From a bacterium (GTDB lineage: Bacteria > Patescibacteriota > Saccharimonadia > Saccharimonadales > UBA4665): a DNA stretch of 64,000 bases. The position numbers and the translations under genes were made by a program. The notes below the pieces were generated by a model. It was not told the DNA's origin and did no database searches. It worked only from the letters and a program-made list of their open reading frames with translations. Below, in pieces: positions 49,416 through 61,066 of this stretch (the stretch's first letter is position 1; the number at the start of each line of letters is the position of its first letter). Location of the stretch: the NCBI GenBank assembly GCA_021810025.1, contig JAJZJS010000004.1:1-64000 (forward strand). Direction: 5' to 3'.

Positions 49416-50693
49416 ATGGCTAGAATAAAACTATCGTCTAAAATTAGACCAAATAAATTTCTTTTTGGTCGAGCTTCTAGTCAACTTACTTCCCAGGATC
49501 TAATTGAGGCTCGCGACTATATTAAGCAATACTGGACAAAAGTTACTAGATATCACCCTAAAGATGATGATAGTTTGTTAGGCTTACCAAATCCATATGT
49601 TGTTCCGTCTTGCTCTGACAAAATTGATTTTGATTTTAATGAAATGTATTACTGGGATAGCTATTTTATTGCCCAGGGATTATTAGACGAATCACATCGT
49701 TCATTAATTATTGGGATATTAGATAATTTAATTTTTCTCTTCAATCGCTTTAGAATAATCCCCAATGCGTCTCGAACCTATTTAACGGGACGAAGCCAGC
49801 CACCCTTTTTAACATCTTTTATTTTTGACGTTTATCAGACCTATAATATGGATTTAAAATGGCTTCAAAGCAATATGAAGGTTGCTCAAGCTGAATATGA
49901 AACTGTCTGGATGGGGTCTAAGCAACCCAATAACAGATTGGTTTATAAAGGTTTATCTCGTTATTACGACATTAATATGTTGCATGATTTAGCTGAGGCT
50001 GAAAGTGGATGGGATATGACTCCTCGTTTTAATCATAAAGCTCTTAATTATCTTCCGATTGACCTTAATTGTTTGCTCTATAAATATGAGATGGATTTTG
50101 CTCGTGCTGAACGTTTGTTCAAAAATAATAGGAAGGCCCTAGATTGGGAAGAAAAAGCTCGCATTAGAAAAGAGGCCGTCAACGAATTAATGTGGGATCG
50201 ATCGAAGGGATTTTTCTTTGACTACAATTATAAAAGAAATAAAAAATCTTTAATATTCTCGTTAGCTTCATATTATGCATTATGGTCAGGATTAGCCAGT
50301 CCAGAACAGGCTCAATATCTGGTGCGAAACTTACGTCGTTTTGAACATAAGGGAGGTTTAGCTACTACTGACTCTTTGCCAGTCGGACAATTTGTCTTGG
50401 GAACAATGCCGATGCAGTGGGCTTATCCGAATGGATGGGCTCCGCTACAATTTTTAACGATTAAGGGACTAGAGAAATATGATTATCAAAAAGAAGCTAA
50501 CAGGATCGCTCATAAATGGCTCGAAACTAATCTCAATTGGTTTAATAAATACGGTATTTTTCTAGAAAAATATAACGTTATTTCTCCCGACAAACCTCCC
50601 GTTAAAGGCGTTTATCCTTCTCAGGAGGGATTTGGATGGACTAATGCGATCTTTGAAGCATTGGCCCGAGACTATGTTGATCTTAATCATTAG
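49416..50693 (+). CDS. Trehalase-like glycoside hydrolase (GH37)
   Basis: 425 residues, shorter than typical trehalase (about 540) and without signal peptide. Trehalase signature 1 appears as FDFNEMYYWDSYFIAQGL, the catalytic-acid region as AEAESGWDMTPRF, and signature 2 as MPMQWAYPNGWAPLQF; FGWTNAIFEAL closes the (alpha/alpha)6 barrel. It would split trehalose to glucose in the cytoplasm. Substrate within the GH37/GH63 group is inferred. Confidence 0.82.
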   Translation: MARIKLSSKIRPNKFLFGRASSQLTSQDLIEARDYIKQYWTKVTRYHPKDDDSLLGLPNPYVVPSCSDKIDFDFNEMYYWDSYFIAQGLLDESHRSLIIGILDNLIFLFNRFRIIPNASRTYLTGRSQPPFLTSFIFDVYQTYNMDLKWLQSNMKVAQAEYETVWMGSKQPNNRLVYKGLSRYYDINMLHDLAEAESGWDMTPRFNHKALNYLPIDLNCLLYKYEMDFARAERLFKNNRKALDWEEKARIRKEAVNELMWDRSKGFFFDYNYKRNKKSLIFSLASYYALWSGLASPEQAQYLVRNLRRFEHKGGLATTDSLPVGQFVLGTMPMQWAYPNGWAPLQFLTIKGLEKYDYQKEANRIAHKWLETNLNWFNKYGIFLEKYNVISPDKPPVKGVYPSQEGFGWTNAIFEALARDYVDLNH

Positions 50694-50747
50694 TCTTAGC
50701 TCTTGCTTTTTTGTATAATGAATAGGCTTGAGGAGAATTTATCAATT

Positions 50748-52193
50748 ATGAATCAATTTTATATTACTACTTCTATTCCATACGTCAACGGAGATCCTCA
50801 TCTCGGTCATTGCTTAGACTATGTTACGGCAGATGCTCTCGCCCGTCGAGCTCGTCTCCAAGGTAAACAAGTCATTTTTTCTACCGGGACAGATGAACAT
50901 GGAGGTAAGATAAGCGAAAAGGCGCATCAATTAGGACTATCTCCTAAAGAACTGGCTGATCAAGTTAGTGCTAAGTTCCAAAATCTAGCAAAGAGTTTAG
51001 GCATTAGTTTTAATCGTTTTATTAGAACGACCGATCAGCCTCATATTGAACGTTCCCAATTAATTTGGACTAAGCTTAAAAAAGATATTTATAAGGGTCA
51101 ATACACTGGCTGGTATTGCACCGGAGATGAAGCCTATTTTAGCGAATCAGAGGTTCGAGCTAATAAAGGGATTTGCCCCAACCACAACCGACCTTTTGAG
51201 AAAATTGAGGAGCAGAATTATTTCTTTAAACTATCGAAATATACAGATTTAATTTATGAAGCAATTAATAATAGGGTGTTGAACATTTTTCCTGAAACAA
51301 GGCGAAATGAAGCCCTCAGCCTATTGGATAAAGGCTTAGAAGATCTTAGTATATCTCGTCCCAAAAATAAGATAGATTGGGGTATTCCAGTCCCAGGTGA
51401 CCCAAGTCAGGTTATGTATGTTTGGTTTGAGGCTCTTTTAAATTATATTACTGTTTTGGGTTATCCTGAACATTCTGACTTTCAACAATATTGGCCCGCC
51501 AATATTCAAGTCATAGGAAAAGATATTATTCGTTTTCATGCTGCCATTTGGCCAGCTATTTTATTTAGTTTAGGGTTGGATCTACCTCGAAATTTATATG
51601 TTCACGGGTTTATTGATGTTGAAGGCAAGAAAATGTCAAAATCGCTCGGTAATGGGGTTGACCCGATGGAAGTAATAAAAAATTATTCTTCGGATGTTTT
51701 TAGATATTATCTACTTCGTCATATACCTAGTAATGGTGATGGAAGCTTCTCTTATAAAACCCTACAAGAGGTCTATAATAATGAGCTTGGTAATGAGCTT
51801 GGTAATCTAGTTCAACGAACTTTTGTAATGGTTGCTAATTATTTAAAGGGTGATATTAGTTCTACTCCACCTCCCGAACATGACATTGGGGCATACAATA
51901 AAGCTTTTGATGAATTCCGTTTTGATCTTGCTCTTGATGAAGTTTGGAAGCAAATTCGGAGTCTGAATCAATATATTGAAGAAACTAAACCTTGGGTTAT
52001 AGCCAAGGAGAATGATCCAGATCACCTGAAAGAAGTTTTGCTATATCTAGTTAGCTCGATTAATGAAATAGCTGAGCTTTTGCAACCCTTTATGCCGAAT
52101 ATTGCTAATCAGATCTTAGACCTTTTTGAGAATAATCAATTGGCTCCTAAAGCCTTAATTTTATTTCCTCGGATCGATTTTAAACAAACTTAA
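50748..52193 (+). CDS. metG: Methionyl-tRNA synthetase
   Basis: 481 residues. I start at ATG 50748 (MNQFYITTSIPYVNG), because TATAAT at 50714 and AGGAG at 50731 lie just upstream and the longer version would begin inside the promoter. SIPYVNGDPHLGH is the class I HIGH motif, KKMSKSLGNG the KMSKS motif. The zinc knuckle is reduced (WYCTGDEAYF, ICPNHNRPF: two cysteines and His). No C-terminal tRNA-binding domain. Confidence 0.94.
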   Translation: MNQFYITTSIPYVNGDPHLGHCLDYVTADALARRARLQGKQVIFSTGTDEHGGKISEKAHQLGLSPKELADQVSAKFQNLAKSLGISFNRFIRTTDQPHIERSQLIWTKLKKDIYKGQYTGWYCTGDEAYFSESEVRANKGICPNHNRPFEKIEEQNYFFKLSKYTDLIYEAINNRVLNIFPETRRNEALSLLDKGLEDLSISRPKNKIDWGIPVPGDPSQVMYVWFEALLNYITVLGYPEHSDFQQYWPANIQVIGKDIIRFHAAIWPAILFSLGLDLPRNLYVHGFIDVEGKKMSKSLGNGVDPMEVIKNYSSDVFRYYLLRHIPSNGDGSFSYKTLQEVYNNELGNELGNLVQRTFVMVANYLKGDISSTPPPEHDIGAYNKAFDEFRFDLALDEVWKQIRSLNQYIEETKPWVIAKENDPDHLKEVLLYLVSSINEIAELLQPFMPNIANQILDLFENNQLAPKALILFPRIDFKQT

Positions 52194-52197
52194 AAAG

Positions 52198-53013
52198 ATG
52201 GAATTTGTTGATAGCCATTGCCATATTCAGTCAATCTTAAAGAGATCTGATCAGTCTGAATCAAGATCTTATCTTAATTATGATCGATCTGTTGAGGAGG
52301 TCATCAAAGATGCTCAAGAAGAGGCTGTTTCAACTCTAATTGTTGTTGGGTGCACTCTAGAAGATAGTCGCTTGGCGATCAAACTGGCTGAACGGTATGA
52401 TCGAGTTTGGGCTACGGTTGGTATTCACCCTCATGAGGCTAGTTCATTTCTAAAGCAAAAAACGAATCAGAGAGAGTTTGAAGAGTTGCTTCAATCGAAC
52501 AAAGTCGTTGGAATTGGAGAGTGTGGTCTAGATTATCACTATCAATATTCTAGAAAGGAGGATCAGGAACAAGTTCTAAGCTTTCAGCTTGAGGTTGCGG
52601 CACGCCATAATTTAGCCCTAACTTTTCATGTTCGAGAAGCTTTTATGGACTTTTGGGATATATTAGACCAAACTCTGGAATCAGCGCCAAAAAAGGCTGT
52701 TTTACATAGTTTCACAGATTCAGTTCAAAATTTAGAAATAGCATTAGAAAAGAACTTTATGATAGGAGTTAACGGAATTGCAACTTTTAGTCGAGGTCCT
52801 GTTCAAAAAGCTCTTTTTAAGTCTATTCCACTCCATAATTTAATTCTAGAAACAGATTCGCCCTACTTGACCCCTAGCCCCATTCGTGGTACAATCAACG
52901 AGCCTAAAAATATTCGTCTAATCGCCGAATATTTACATAAATTAAGGGGTGAGGAATTAATAGATTTAGCGACCCAAACAACCATGAATTGCCGAAAGTT
53001 GTTTGGTATTTAG
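52198..53013 (+). CDS. tatD: TatD-family metal-dependent deoxyribonuclease
   Basis: 271 residues. VDSHCHI, GIHPHEA, GIGECGLDYHY, HVREAF, LHSFTDS and LETDSPYLTP give the full TatD metal site. Starts 4 nt after metG, an order conserved in many bacteria. Confidence 0.93.
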   Translation: MEFVDSHCHIQSILKRSDQSESRSYLNYDRSVEEVIKDAQEEAVSTLIVVGCTLEDSRLAIKLAERYDRVWATVGIHPHEASSFLKQKTNQREFEELLQSNKVVGIGECGLDYHYQYSRKEDQEQVLSFQLEVAARHNLALTFHVREAFMDFWDILDQTLESAPKKAVLHSFTDSVQNLEIALEKNFMIGVNGIATFSRGPVQKALFKSIPLHNLILETDSPYLTPSPIRGTINEPKNIRLIAEYLHKLRGEELIDLATQTTMNCRKLFGI

Positions 53014-53031
53014 TTTGTTAAAGGAAGTATT

Positions 53032-53280
53032 ATGAAAAATCCTGAAAAATTATTTCTAAAATTTGGAGATGAGTTAAAAAGAAGAGAAGCTATTCTCGCT
53101 GAGGCTAGTGCTTTAGTTAATGAGATTGCTCAAAATATGGGTCTTTTTCCAACTCCCTCCATACCTAGCGAGGTAACAGATTCTATCAAACCGACTCCCC
53201 AGTCATCCTCTGCTCCTAGTTTAGAAGATGCCGAAACAATTAAAGCTCGCATAATCGCCCTTCACGAGGAGAATCGTTAA
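53032..53280 (+). CDS. Small protein of unknown function
   Basis: 82 residues. N-terminal helix (LFLKFGDELKRREAILAEAS), a Pro/Ser-rich linker and a terminal helix. The stop shares a base with the next ATG (TAATG), so the two are translationally coupled. GGAAG ribosome binding site. Not recognised. Confidence 0.55.
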   Translation: MKNPEKLFLKFGDELKRREAILAEASALVNEIAQNMGLFPTPSIPSEVTDSIKPTPQSSSAPSLEDAETIKARIIALHEENR

Positions 53281-53648
53281 TGAAGTTCCTGCCCCAACCC
53301 AGCAACCTTAGAAGTAATCGAAAACAAATCGAAGCTGAGCGAAAGCTTATTGATTATGAGGCTAAACTTACTCAAGAGCTATTTGGCCCAGTCCCAAAAG
53401 GACATAATCGGAAATTTTTTTGTCTTGATGTTCATGTTTGGGTTTGGCATGAGCAATGGAAAGATAATCAAAACAAAGACCATAATGTTCTAACGCGCTA
53501 TGTCCTTAGAAAAGATGGCGGTATTATAAAATCTCAAAATAATTCATCATATCGGGTTCTTGATCAAACTGAGACAATTAATCTCATTCAAGCTATTAAA
53601 CAATATATTCAAATTATTCAAGATCGATACAGCTCGTTAATGTCTTAA
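53280..53648 (+). CDS. Conserved-looking protein of unknown function
   Basis: 122 residues, soluble. A basic helix (RKQIEAERKLIDYEAKLTQE) and then a beta-rich part with CLDVHVWVWHEQWKDNQNKD and LTRYVLRKDGGIIKSQ, rich in Trp and His. Coupled to the preceding gene and 2 nt before the cysteine desulfurase gene. No family recognised. Confidence 0.55.
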   Translation: MKFLPQPSNLRSNRKQIEAERKLIDYEAKLTQELFGPVPKGHNRKFFCLDVHVWVWHEQWKDNQNKDHNVLTRYVLRKDGGIIKSQNNSSYRVLDQTETINLIQAIKQYIQIIQDRYSSLMS

Positions 53649-53650
53649 AA

Positions 53651-54814
53651 ATGGCCGCTTCAGGGAAACTAATTTATCTCGATAACGCTGCTACGACTCC
53701 GCTTGATGCGGACGTTTTGGAGGCCATGCTCCCATTCTTAAAAGATCAATACTTTAATCCTTCGGAGATTTATAGTCCAGCTTTAACCGTCAATGCTTCG
53801 ATTAAAGCAGCTCGTTCAACCGTGGCTGGTATTCTCGGAGTAAAGTCACCTGAAATTATCTTTTGTGCTGGAGGTAGTGAAGCTAATAATCTAGCGATTA
53901 AAGGTATTATGGAAAAATTCCCAGAGGGAAATATAATTTATTCCGCAATTGAGCATAGTTCGATTCGACTTCCGGCCAGTAAATACAAAAATCAGGTCTG
54001 TCCCGTTCACTCCGATGGTTTAATTGACCTAAATCAACTAGAAAAGCTTATTAATGATCAAACAGTTTTAATTAGTATTATTTATGCCAATAATGAAATT
54101 GGTACGATCCAACCTCTTGCCCAGATTGCCGCTATAATTCAAAAAGTTCTCCAAAACAGAAAAGCTCAAAAAAACAATTTACCACTTTTGTTTCATAGTG
54201 ATGCATGTCAGGCTGGGAATTACCTTTCCTTAAAAATCAGTAAATTAGGGCTAGATTTAATGAGCCTTAACGGTTCTAAAATATATGGTCCTAAACAAAG
54301 TGGAGCTTTGTATCGATCCTCTAAAATAGATTTAGAGCCACTTATTTTGGGAGGTGGCCAGGAATATGGTCTTCGTTCAGGGACCGAAAATAGCGCTGGA
54401 ATAGTAGGTTTTAGTACAGCTTTTAAGAAAGCCGATCAGCTTCGTCCGAAAGAGAGCATAAGAATTCAAAAGCTAAGAGATTATCTAATTGATGAATTAA
54501 TGAAGCTAAATTCTTCAATAACCATCAATGGTAGCATGAAATATCGTCTCGCCAATAATATTCATCTTACGATTCCTGATATTGATAACGAGACCTTAAT
54601 TATGCAACTGGATTTCGAAGGAATCTTGATTGCAGCGGGTTCTGCCTGCAATGCTTCCAAAGAGCAACCTTCAGAAGTTTTACGGGCTATCGGACTTGCT
54701 GACTCACAGATAGCTAATTCTATTCGAATTACCCTTGGTAGGACAACTTCCAAAGTAGATCTTCAGAGATTTTTAAAAGTTATTTCTAAATATATAAAAA
54801 CATTACCTTTTTAA
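53651..54814 (+). CDS. Cysteine desulfurase (NifS/IscS family)
   Basis: 387 residues. LDNAATTPLD start, GGSEANNLAIKG, AIEHSSIR (His stacking on PLP), SDACQAGNYL, NGSKIYGPKQSGALY with the PLP lysine (the usual His before it is Ser), SGTENSAGIVGF and the persulfide loop GSACNASKEQPSEVL. Supplies sulfur, in this operon probably to MnmA for tRNA thiolation; no IscU or SufB is nearby. Confidence 0.92.
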   Translation: MAASGKLIYLDNAATTPLDADVLEAMLPFLKDQYFNPSEIYSPALTVNASIKAARSTVAGILGVKSPEIIFCAGGSEANNLAIKGIMEKFPEGNIIYSAIEHSSIRLPASKYKNQVCPVHSDGLIDLNQLEKLINDQTVLISIIYANNEIGTIQPLAQIAAIIQKVLQNRKAQKNNLPLLFHSDACQAGNYLSLKISKLGLDLMSLNGSKIYGPKQSGALYRSSKIDLEPLILGGGQEYGLRSGTENSAGIVGFSTAFKKADQLRPKESIRIQKLRDYLIDELMKLNSSITINGSMKYRLANNIHLTIPDIDNETLIMQLDFEGILIAAGSACNASKEQPSEVLRAIGLADSQIANSIRITLGRTTSKVDLQRFLKVISKYIKTLPF

Positions 54815-54879
54815 AAAATATCATATATAATAAAACAGATAGTTAAAAGAATAATATTTAGAATAAGGTGATAATTTAA

Positions 54880-55509
54880 ATGACAATTTGGTGGGTAGCT
54901 GTAATTATTGTCTTTTTGGTCTGCCTTGGTTTTGGTTTTATTTGGATAGCTCTTCAATTAAGTCGAATTAAAAATAATTATCATCGTTCGAGTGATATTT
55001 TGAAACAAATTGATGATGCTCCAGAGCAAGACGTTGAACATATTTTTAACAAAGAATTTCGAGAAGAGCTTCGGAATAGAGGTCGACTTCATTTTGAAAA
55101 AATAATAGGCGACAATGCCATGTTTCTTCAGCAAGATTTGCGTTTAACGACATCTCAATTAAATGATTTTATGAAATCTGAAATTAGTAAAACCCTTAAA
55201 GAAGAATTTTCAAAATACGAGCAATCGATTAATGACGCTAAAGAGTTAGCGGTTAATTCAATTCAAAAAACCCTCAGTGCCCTAGAAGAACAACGGCAGT
55301 CTCTATCAAAGCAAGTCAATGAGCAAATTGAAATAGAAAAACAAAAATTAATTGATCGTTTTGAATCAAATTTAACGGACATTATTAATCATTATCTCAT
55401 TGAAGCGATTGGTGATCAAATTGACCTGTCAGATCAAATGGACTATATCTTGGCCGATCTAGAGAATAATAAAAATGAAATAATAGAGGACCTTAAAAAT
55501 GGAACTTAA
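54880..55509 (+). CDS. atpF: ATP synthase subunit b-like protein
   Basis: 209 residues. One N-terminal membrane helix (WVAVIIVFLVCLGFGFIWIAL) and a long charged coiled coil, the layout of the b stalk. Sequence match is weak and the helix is followed by a longer stalk than usual; the call relies on position directly before delta, alpha, gamma, beta and epsilon. Overlaps the next gene by 11 nt. Confidence 0.7.
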   Translation: MTIWWVAVIIVFLVCLGFGFIWIALQLSRIKNNYHRSSDILKQIDDAPEQDVEHIFNKEFREELRNRGRLHFEKIIGDNAMFLQQDLRLTTSQLNDFMKSEISKTLKEEFSKYEQSINDAKELAVNSIQKTLSALEEQRQSLSKQVNEQIEIEKQKLIDRFESNLTDIINHYLIEAIGDQIDLSDQMDYILADLENNKNEIIEDLKNGT

Positions 55510-55999
55510 TGTATTTTATGATTCATTTAAGTTACCTAAAACTGTTTATCAAATGGGTCAAATTCGTCTCTTAAAATTTGACTTAGCTAGCTTAATTGAT
55601 CAATTGGACAGTTTACAAAATCAAGAGTTAGTTACAAAGGATAAACTTAAAGTGAACCATCTTTTGTTAGAATTGCTTGAATTCAACAATTTGGATTATA
55701 CTAAACGGTCTGATTTAATTTTGCTACAAGGGGCGTTAGAAAGTCTTGAATCGCAAGCTCAAATTTTACATTTTAGTTTTAATCAACGACCTCGGCCTGA
55801 ATTTATTTATACTCTAGTCGAATGGCTTCGAGGCAATATTGGTCCCAAGATACTGATTAGTGTTGGCTATAATCCATCACTTGGATTAGGTTTTACGATT
55901 CGGACCGATAATAAATATTTTGATTTTAGCTTAGCCAAAAGATTCAGTAGTCATCATCAAGAACTAGTTAATCTCATTAGAGAAGTGACGGAAACGTAG
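55499..55999 (+). CDS. atpH: ATP synthase subunit delta-like protein
   Basis: 166 residues. Only the C-terminal part is recognisable: ILISVGYNPSLGLGFTIRTD then NKYFDFSLAKRF, equivalent to the delta/OSCP strand pair (DPSLIGG-RI, YDGS). The N-terminal helical domain is diverged. Lies 2 nt before atpA. Confidence 0.65.
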   Translation: MELNVFYDSFKLPKTVYQMGQIRLLKFDLASLIDQLDSLQNQELVTKDKLKVNHLLLELLEFNNLDYTKRSDLILLQGALESLESQAQILHFSFNQRPRPEFIYTLVEWLRGNIGPKILISVGYNPSLGLGFTIRTDNKYFDFSLAKRFSSHHQELVNLIREVTET

Positions 56000-56001
56000 C
56001 C

Positions 56002-57446
56002 ATGGTGCAAAAAGAGAACCTCTATTTTAAGAAATTAATGGAATCCAAAAGTCCTGTTGGAGAAGTTGTTGAGGTTCAAAAATTTATGATCAGAGCTAAG
56101 GGCCTTCAACCTTGTACGTTGCATTCTCTTGTTATGTTTGAAGATGGATCAAAGGGCTTTGTTAATCAAATCGAGGAAGGACTTGTTTCAATTCTTCATA
56201 TGGGGAATAAGGAAATTCAGGTTGGAAGTCTGGTTGTTTTGCAGCACCATCAACTATTAACGAAGGTTGGGAAAGATTTTATTGGTCGGATTATAAGTGT
56301 TAATGGTCAGCCCCTAGACGGGAAGGGTCCCATTGCAGCTAGTGCGGCTCGACCGATTTTTAATAAGGCTCCCGACATTAATCAAAGGGAGGCCTTGTCG
56401 GACCAACTCGAGACGGGCGTGATTGCAATTGATAGTCTTTTTCCGATTGTCAAAGGTCAAAGGATGGCCCTAATTGGTGATGCCAAATCCGGTAAAAGTA
56501 CTCTTGCAACTCAGATTGCTATTAATCAAAAGAATACTGATCAGATTTTAATCTATTGCCTGATAGCAAAACGAAAAATAGACATTGATACTATCGTTAG
56601 TCGGTTAAGTCAAAATGGGGGGATGGATAAGGTCATAATTGTTGTTGCAACAATGTTTGATTCGCTTGTTTTAAATTACCTAGCTCCCTATGTAGCTTGT
56701 ACAATTGGTGAATATTTATGGCACGAAGAAAATAGGAACGTTGTTGTAGTTTATGATGACTTAACGGCCCATGCTCACACTTATCGAGAAATATCATTAT
56801 TGAGTGGAGTGAGTCCGGGACGAGATGCTTATCCGGGAGATATGTTTTACTCGCATTCCCAACTTTTGGAGCGTGCTGGACGCCTAAAAGATAATTCTAT
56901 GGCTCTAACCGCTATCCCATTGGTCCATGCTCCGGTTGGTGATATTACGGCCTTTTTGCCGACAAATATTATGTCTATTACTGATGGCCAATGGATTTTA
57001 GATATGGAGAATTTTCAGAACGGGATTAGGCCGGCTCTTAGTATGGGTTTAAGTGTAACTCGAGCCGGTGGATTGGGTCATAGTGCCAGACAAAAGAAAA
57101 TAGCTATTCAAACTCTCAAGATTTTAGCAGATTATCGAGAAGCTAAGGAATATGCTCATTTCGGGAATGAATTATCTGACCAGTCTAAACAAGCTCTGTT
57201 GCTAGGAGACTACATAATAGACATCCTAAACCAGAGTCCAAGCGAAAGTTATTCAGTGCCAGAACAAGAGCTGCTCTTAAGTACCATTTTAAGTCTTAGC
57301 ATTCAAGATAAAATCGATATCTTAAAATTAAAGAAAGAGGTTAGATCCTATGTTGACAAAATTAAGAATGATCAAGATTTTGATGCACTAGTTGACTCTA
57401 TTAAGCAAACCTACGTTATATCTAATTCCGTTCAAAGAGGCGCTAA

Positions 57447-57450
<4 letters not shown>
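56002..57450 (+). CDS. atpA: ATP synthase subunit alpha
   Basis: 482 residues. P-loop GDAKSGKSTLATQIA (noncatalytic type), VVYDDLTAHAHTYREISLLS, SPGRDAYPGDMFYSHSQLLERA, and SVTRAGGLGHSARQKK with the arginine finger. About 20-25 residues shorter at the end than E. coli. Confidence 0.93.
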
Positions 57451-59973
<2,523 letters not shown>

Positions 59974-60006
59974 AAATCTACAAAAGATGTTAAAATCGGT
60001 AACATA

Positions 60007-61053
60007 ATGCATAAAAAAGTATACGTTGGTTTGTCGGGTGGTGTTGATAGTTCTGTTACGGCTGCCCTCTTGCAATACCAGGGTTATGATGTTACTGGTG
60101 TTTTTATGAAGAATTGGACTCAGGATTTACCGGGTTTTGAATGTCCCTGGAAAGAGGATTATCGTGACGCCAAACGTGTTGCCGTTAAATTAAATATCCC
60201 GTTTCGAGTTTATGATTTTGAGAAACAATATCGGCAGAAGGTAGTCGACTACATGATTGAGGGTTATCAGAAAGGTATTACTCCCAATCCCGATATTATG
60301 TGTAATCAAGAGATTAAATTTAAATTGTTCCTAGATACTGCTCTTAAAGATGGTGCAGATTATGTAGCTACTGGACATTATGCTCGAATCGAGAAAGGCC
60401 GACTTTTAACTGCTCGCGATAAGATAAAAGATCAAACATATTTCTTGTATCGCATGAGTCCCGAGGCTTTGCATCGTAGTATTATGCCGATTGGTGATTA
60501 TTTAAAGCCCGAAGTTCGGACTTTAGCGCTTCAATATGGGCTTCCTACTGCCTATAAAAAAGATAGCCAGGGCATTTGTTTTGTTGGAAAGGTTGGAATC
60601 AAGGACTTTTTATTAAATGAGCTTGGTCCTCAGCCGAATGGCCCGATCATAGACCAAGAACATCGGATTGTAGGAGAGCATGATGGTGCAATATTTTATA
60701 CAATTGGACAGCGTCATGGGCTTAATCTGGGGGGAGGTTTACCCTATTATGTTGTTGCTAAAGATATTGCTAAAAATATCGTCTACGTTACGAGAGATCT
60801 AAGCAGTCAAGAACTTTGGTCAGACCATCTGAAATTAAACGAGGTTTATTTTAATAATCCAGCTTATGTTCAGAACAATCAAATTATGGTCAGGGTTAGA
60901 TATCGAGCCAAGCTAATTCCAGCTCAACTGAAGCTTAGCGCGAAGCTTAAAGGAGAACTTATCTTAAAAGAACCTGTTAAAGCTCCCTCTAAGGGACAAT
61001 CAGCTGTTTTTTATGATCAAAAATACTGTCTTGGTGGGGGTATTATAGTATAA
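60007..61053 (+). CDS. mnmA: tRNA 2-thiouridylase MnmA
   Basis: 348 residues. PP-loop GLSGGVDSSV at 8-17, NWTQD, NPDIMCNQEIKF with the first catalytic Cys, TGHYARI, DQTYFLYRM, DSQGICFVG with the second Cys, and IGQRHGLNLGGG. Thiolates U34 of Glu, Gln and Lys tRNAs, using sulfur from the cysteine desulfurase encoded upstream. The window's tRNA-Glu(TTC) is a substrate. Confidence 0.95.
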   Translation: MHKKVYVGLSGGVDSSVTAALLQYQGYDVTGVFMKNWTQDLPGFECPWKEDYRDAKRVAVKLNIPFRVYDFEKQYRQKVVDYMIEGYQKGITPNPDIMCNQEIKFKLFLDTALKDGADYVATGHYARIEKGRLLTARDKIKDQTYFLYRMSPEALHRSIMPIGDYLKPEVRTLALQYGLPTAYKKDSQGICFVGKVGIKDFLLNELGPQPNGPIIDQEHRIVGEHDGAIFYTIGQRHGLNLGGGLPYYVVAKDIAKNIVYVTRDLSSQELWSDHLKLNEVYFNNPAYVQNNQIMVRVRYRAKLIPAQLKLSAKLKGELILKEPVKAPSKGQSAVFYDQKYCLGGGIIV

Positions 61054-61066
61054 TCAATAGATTCAA

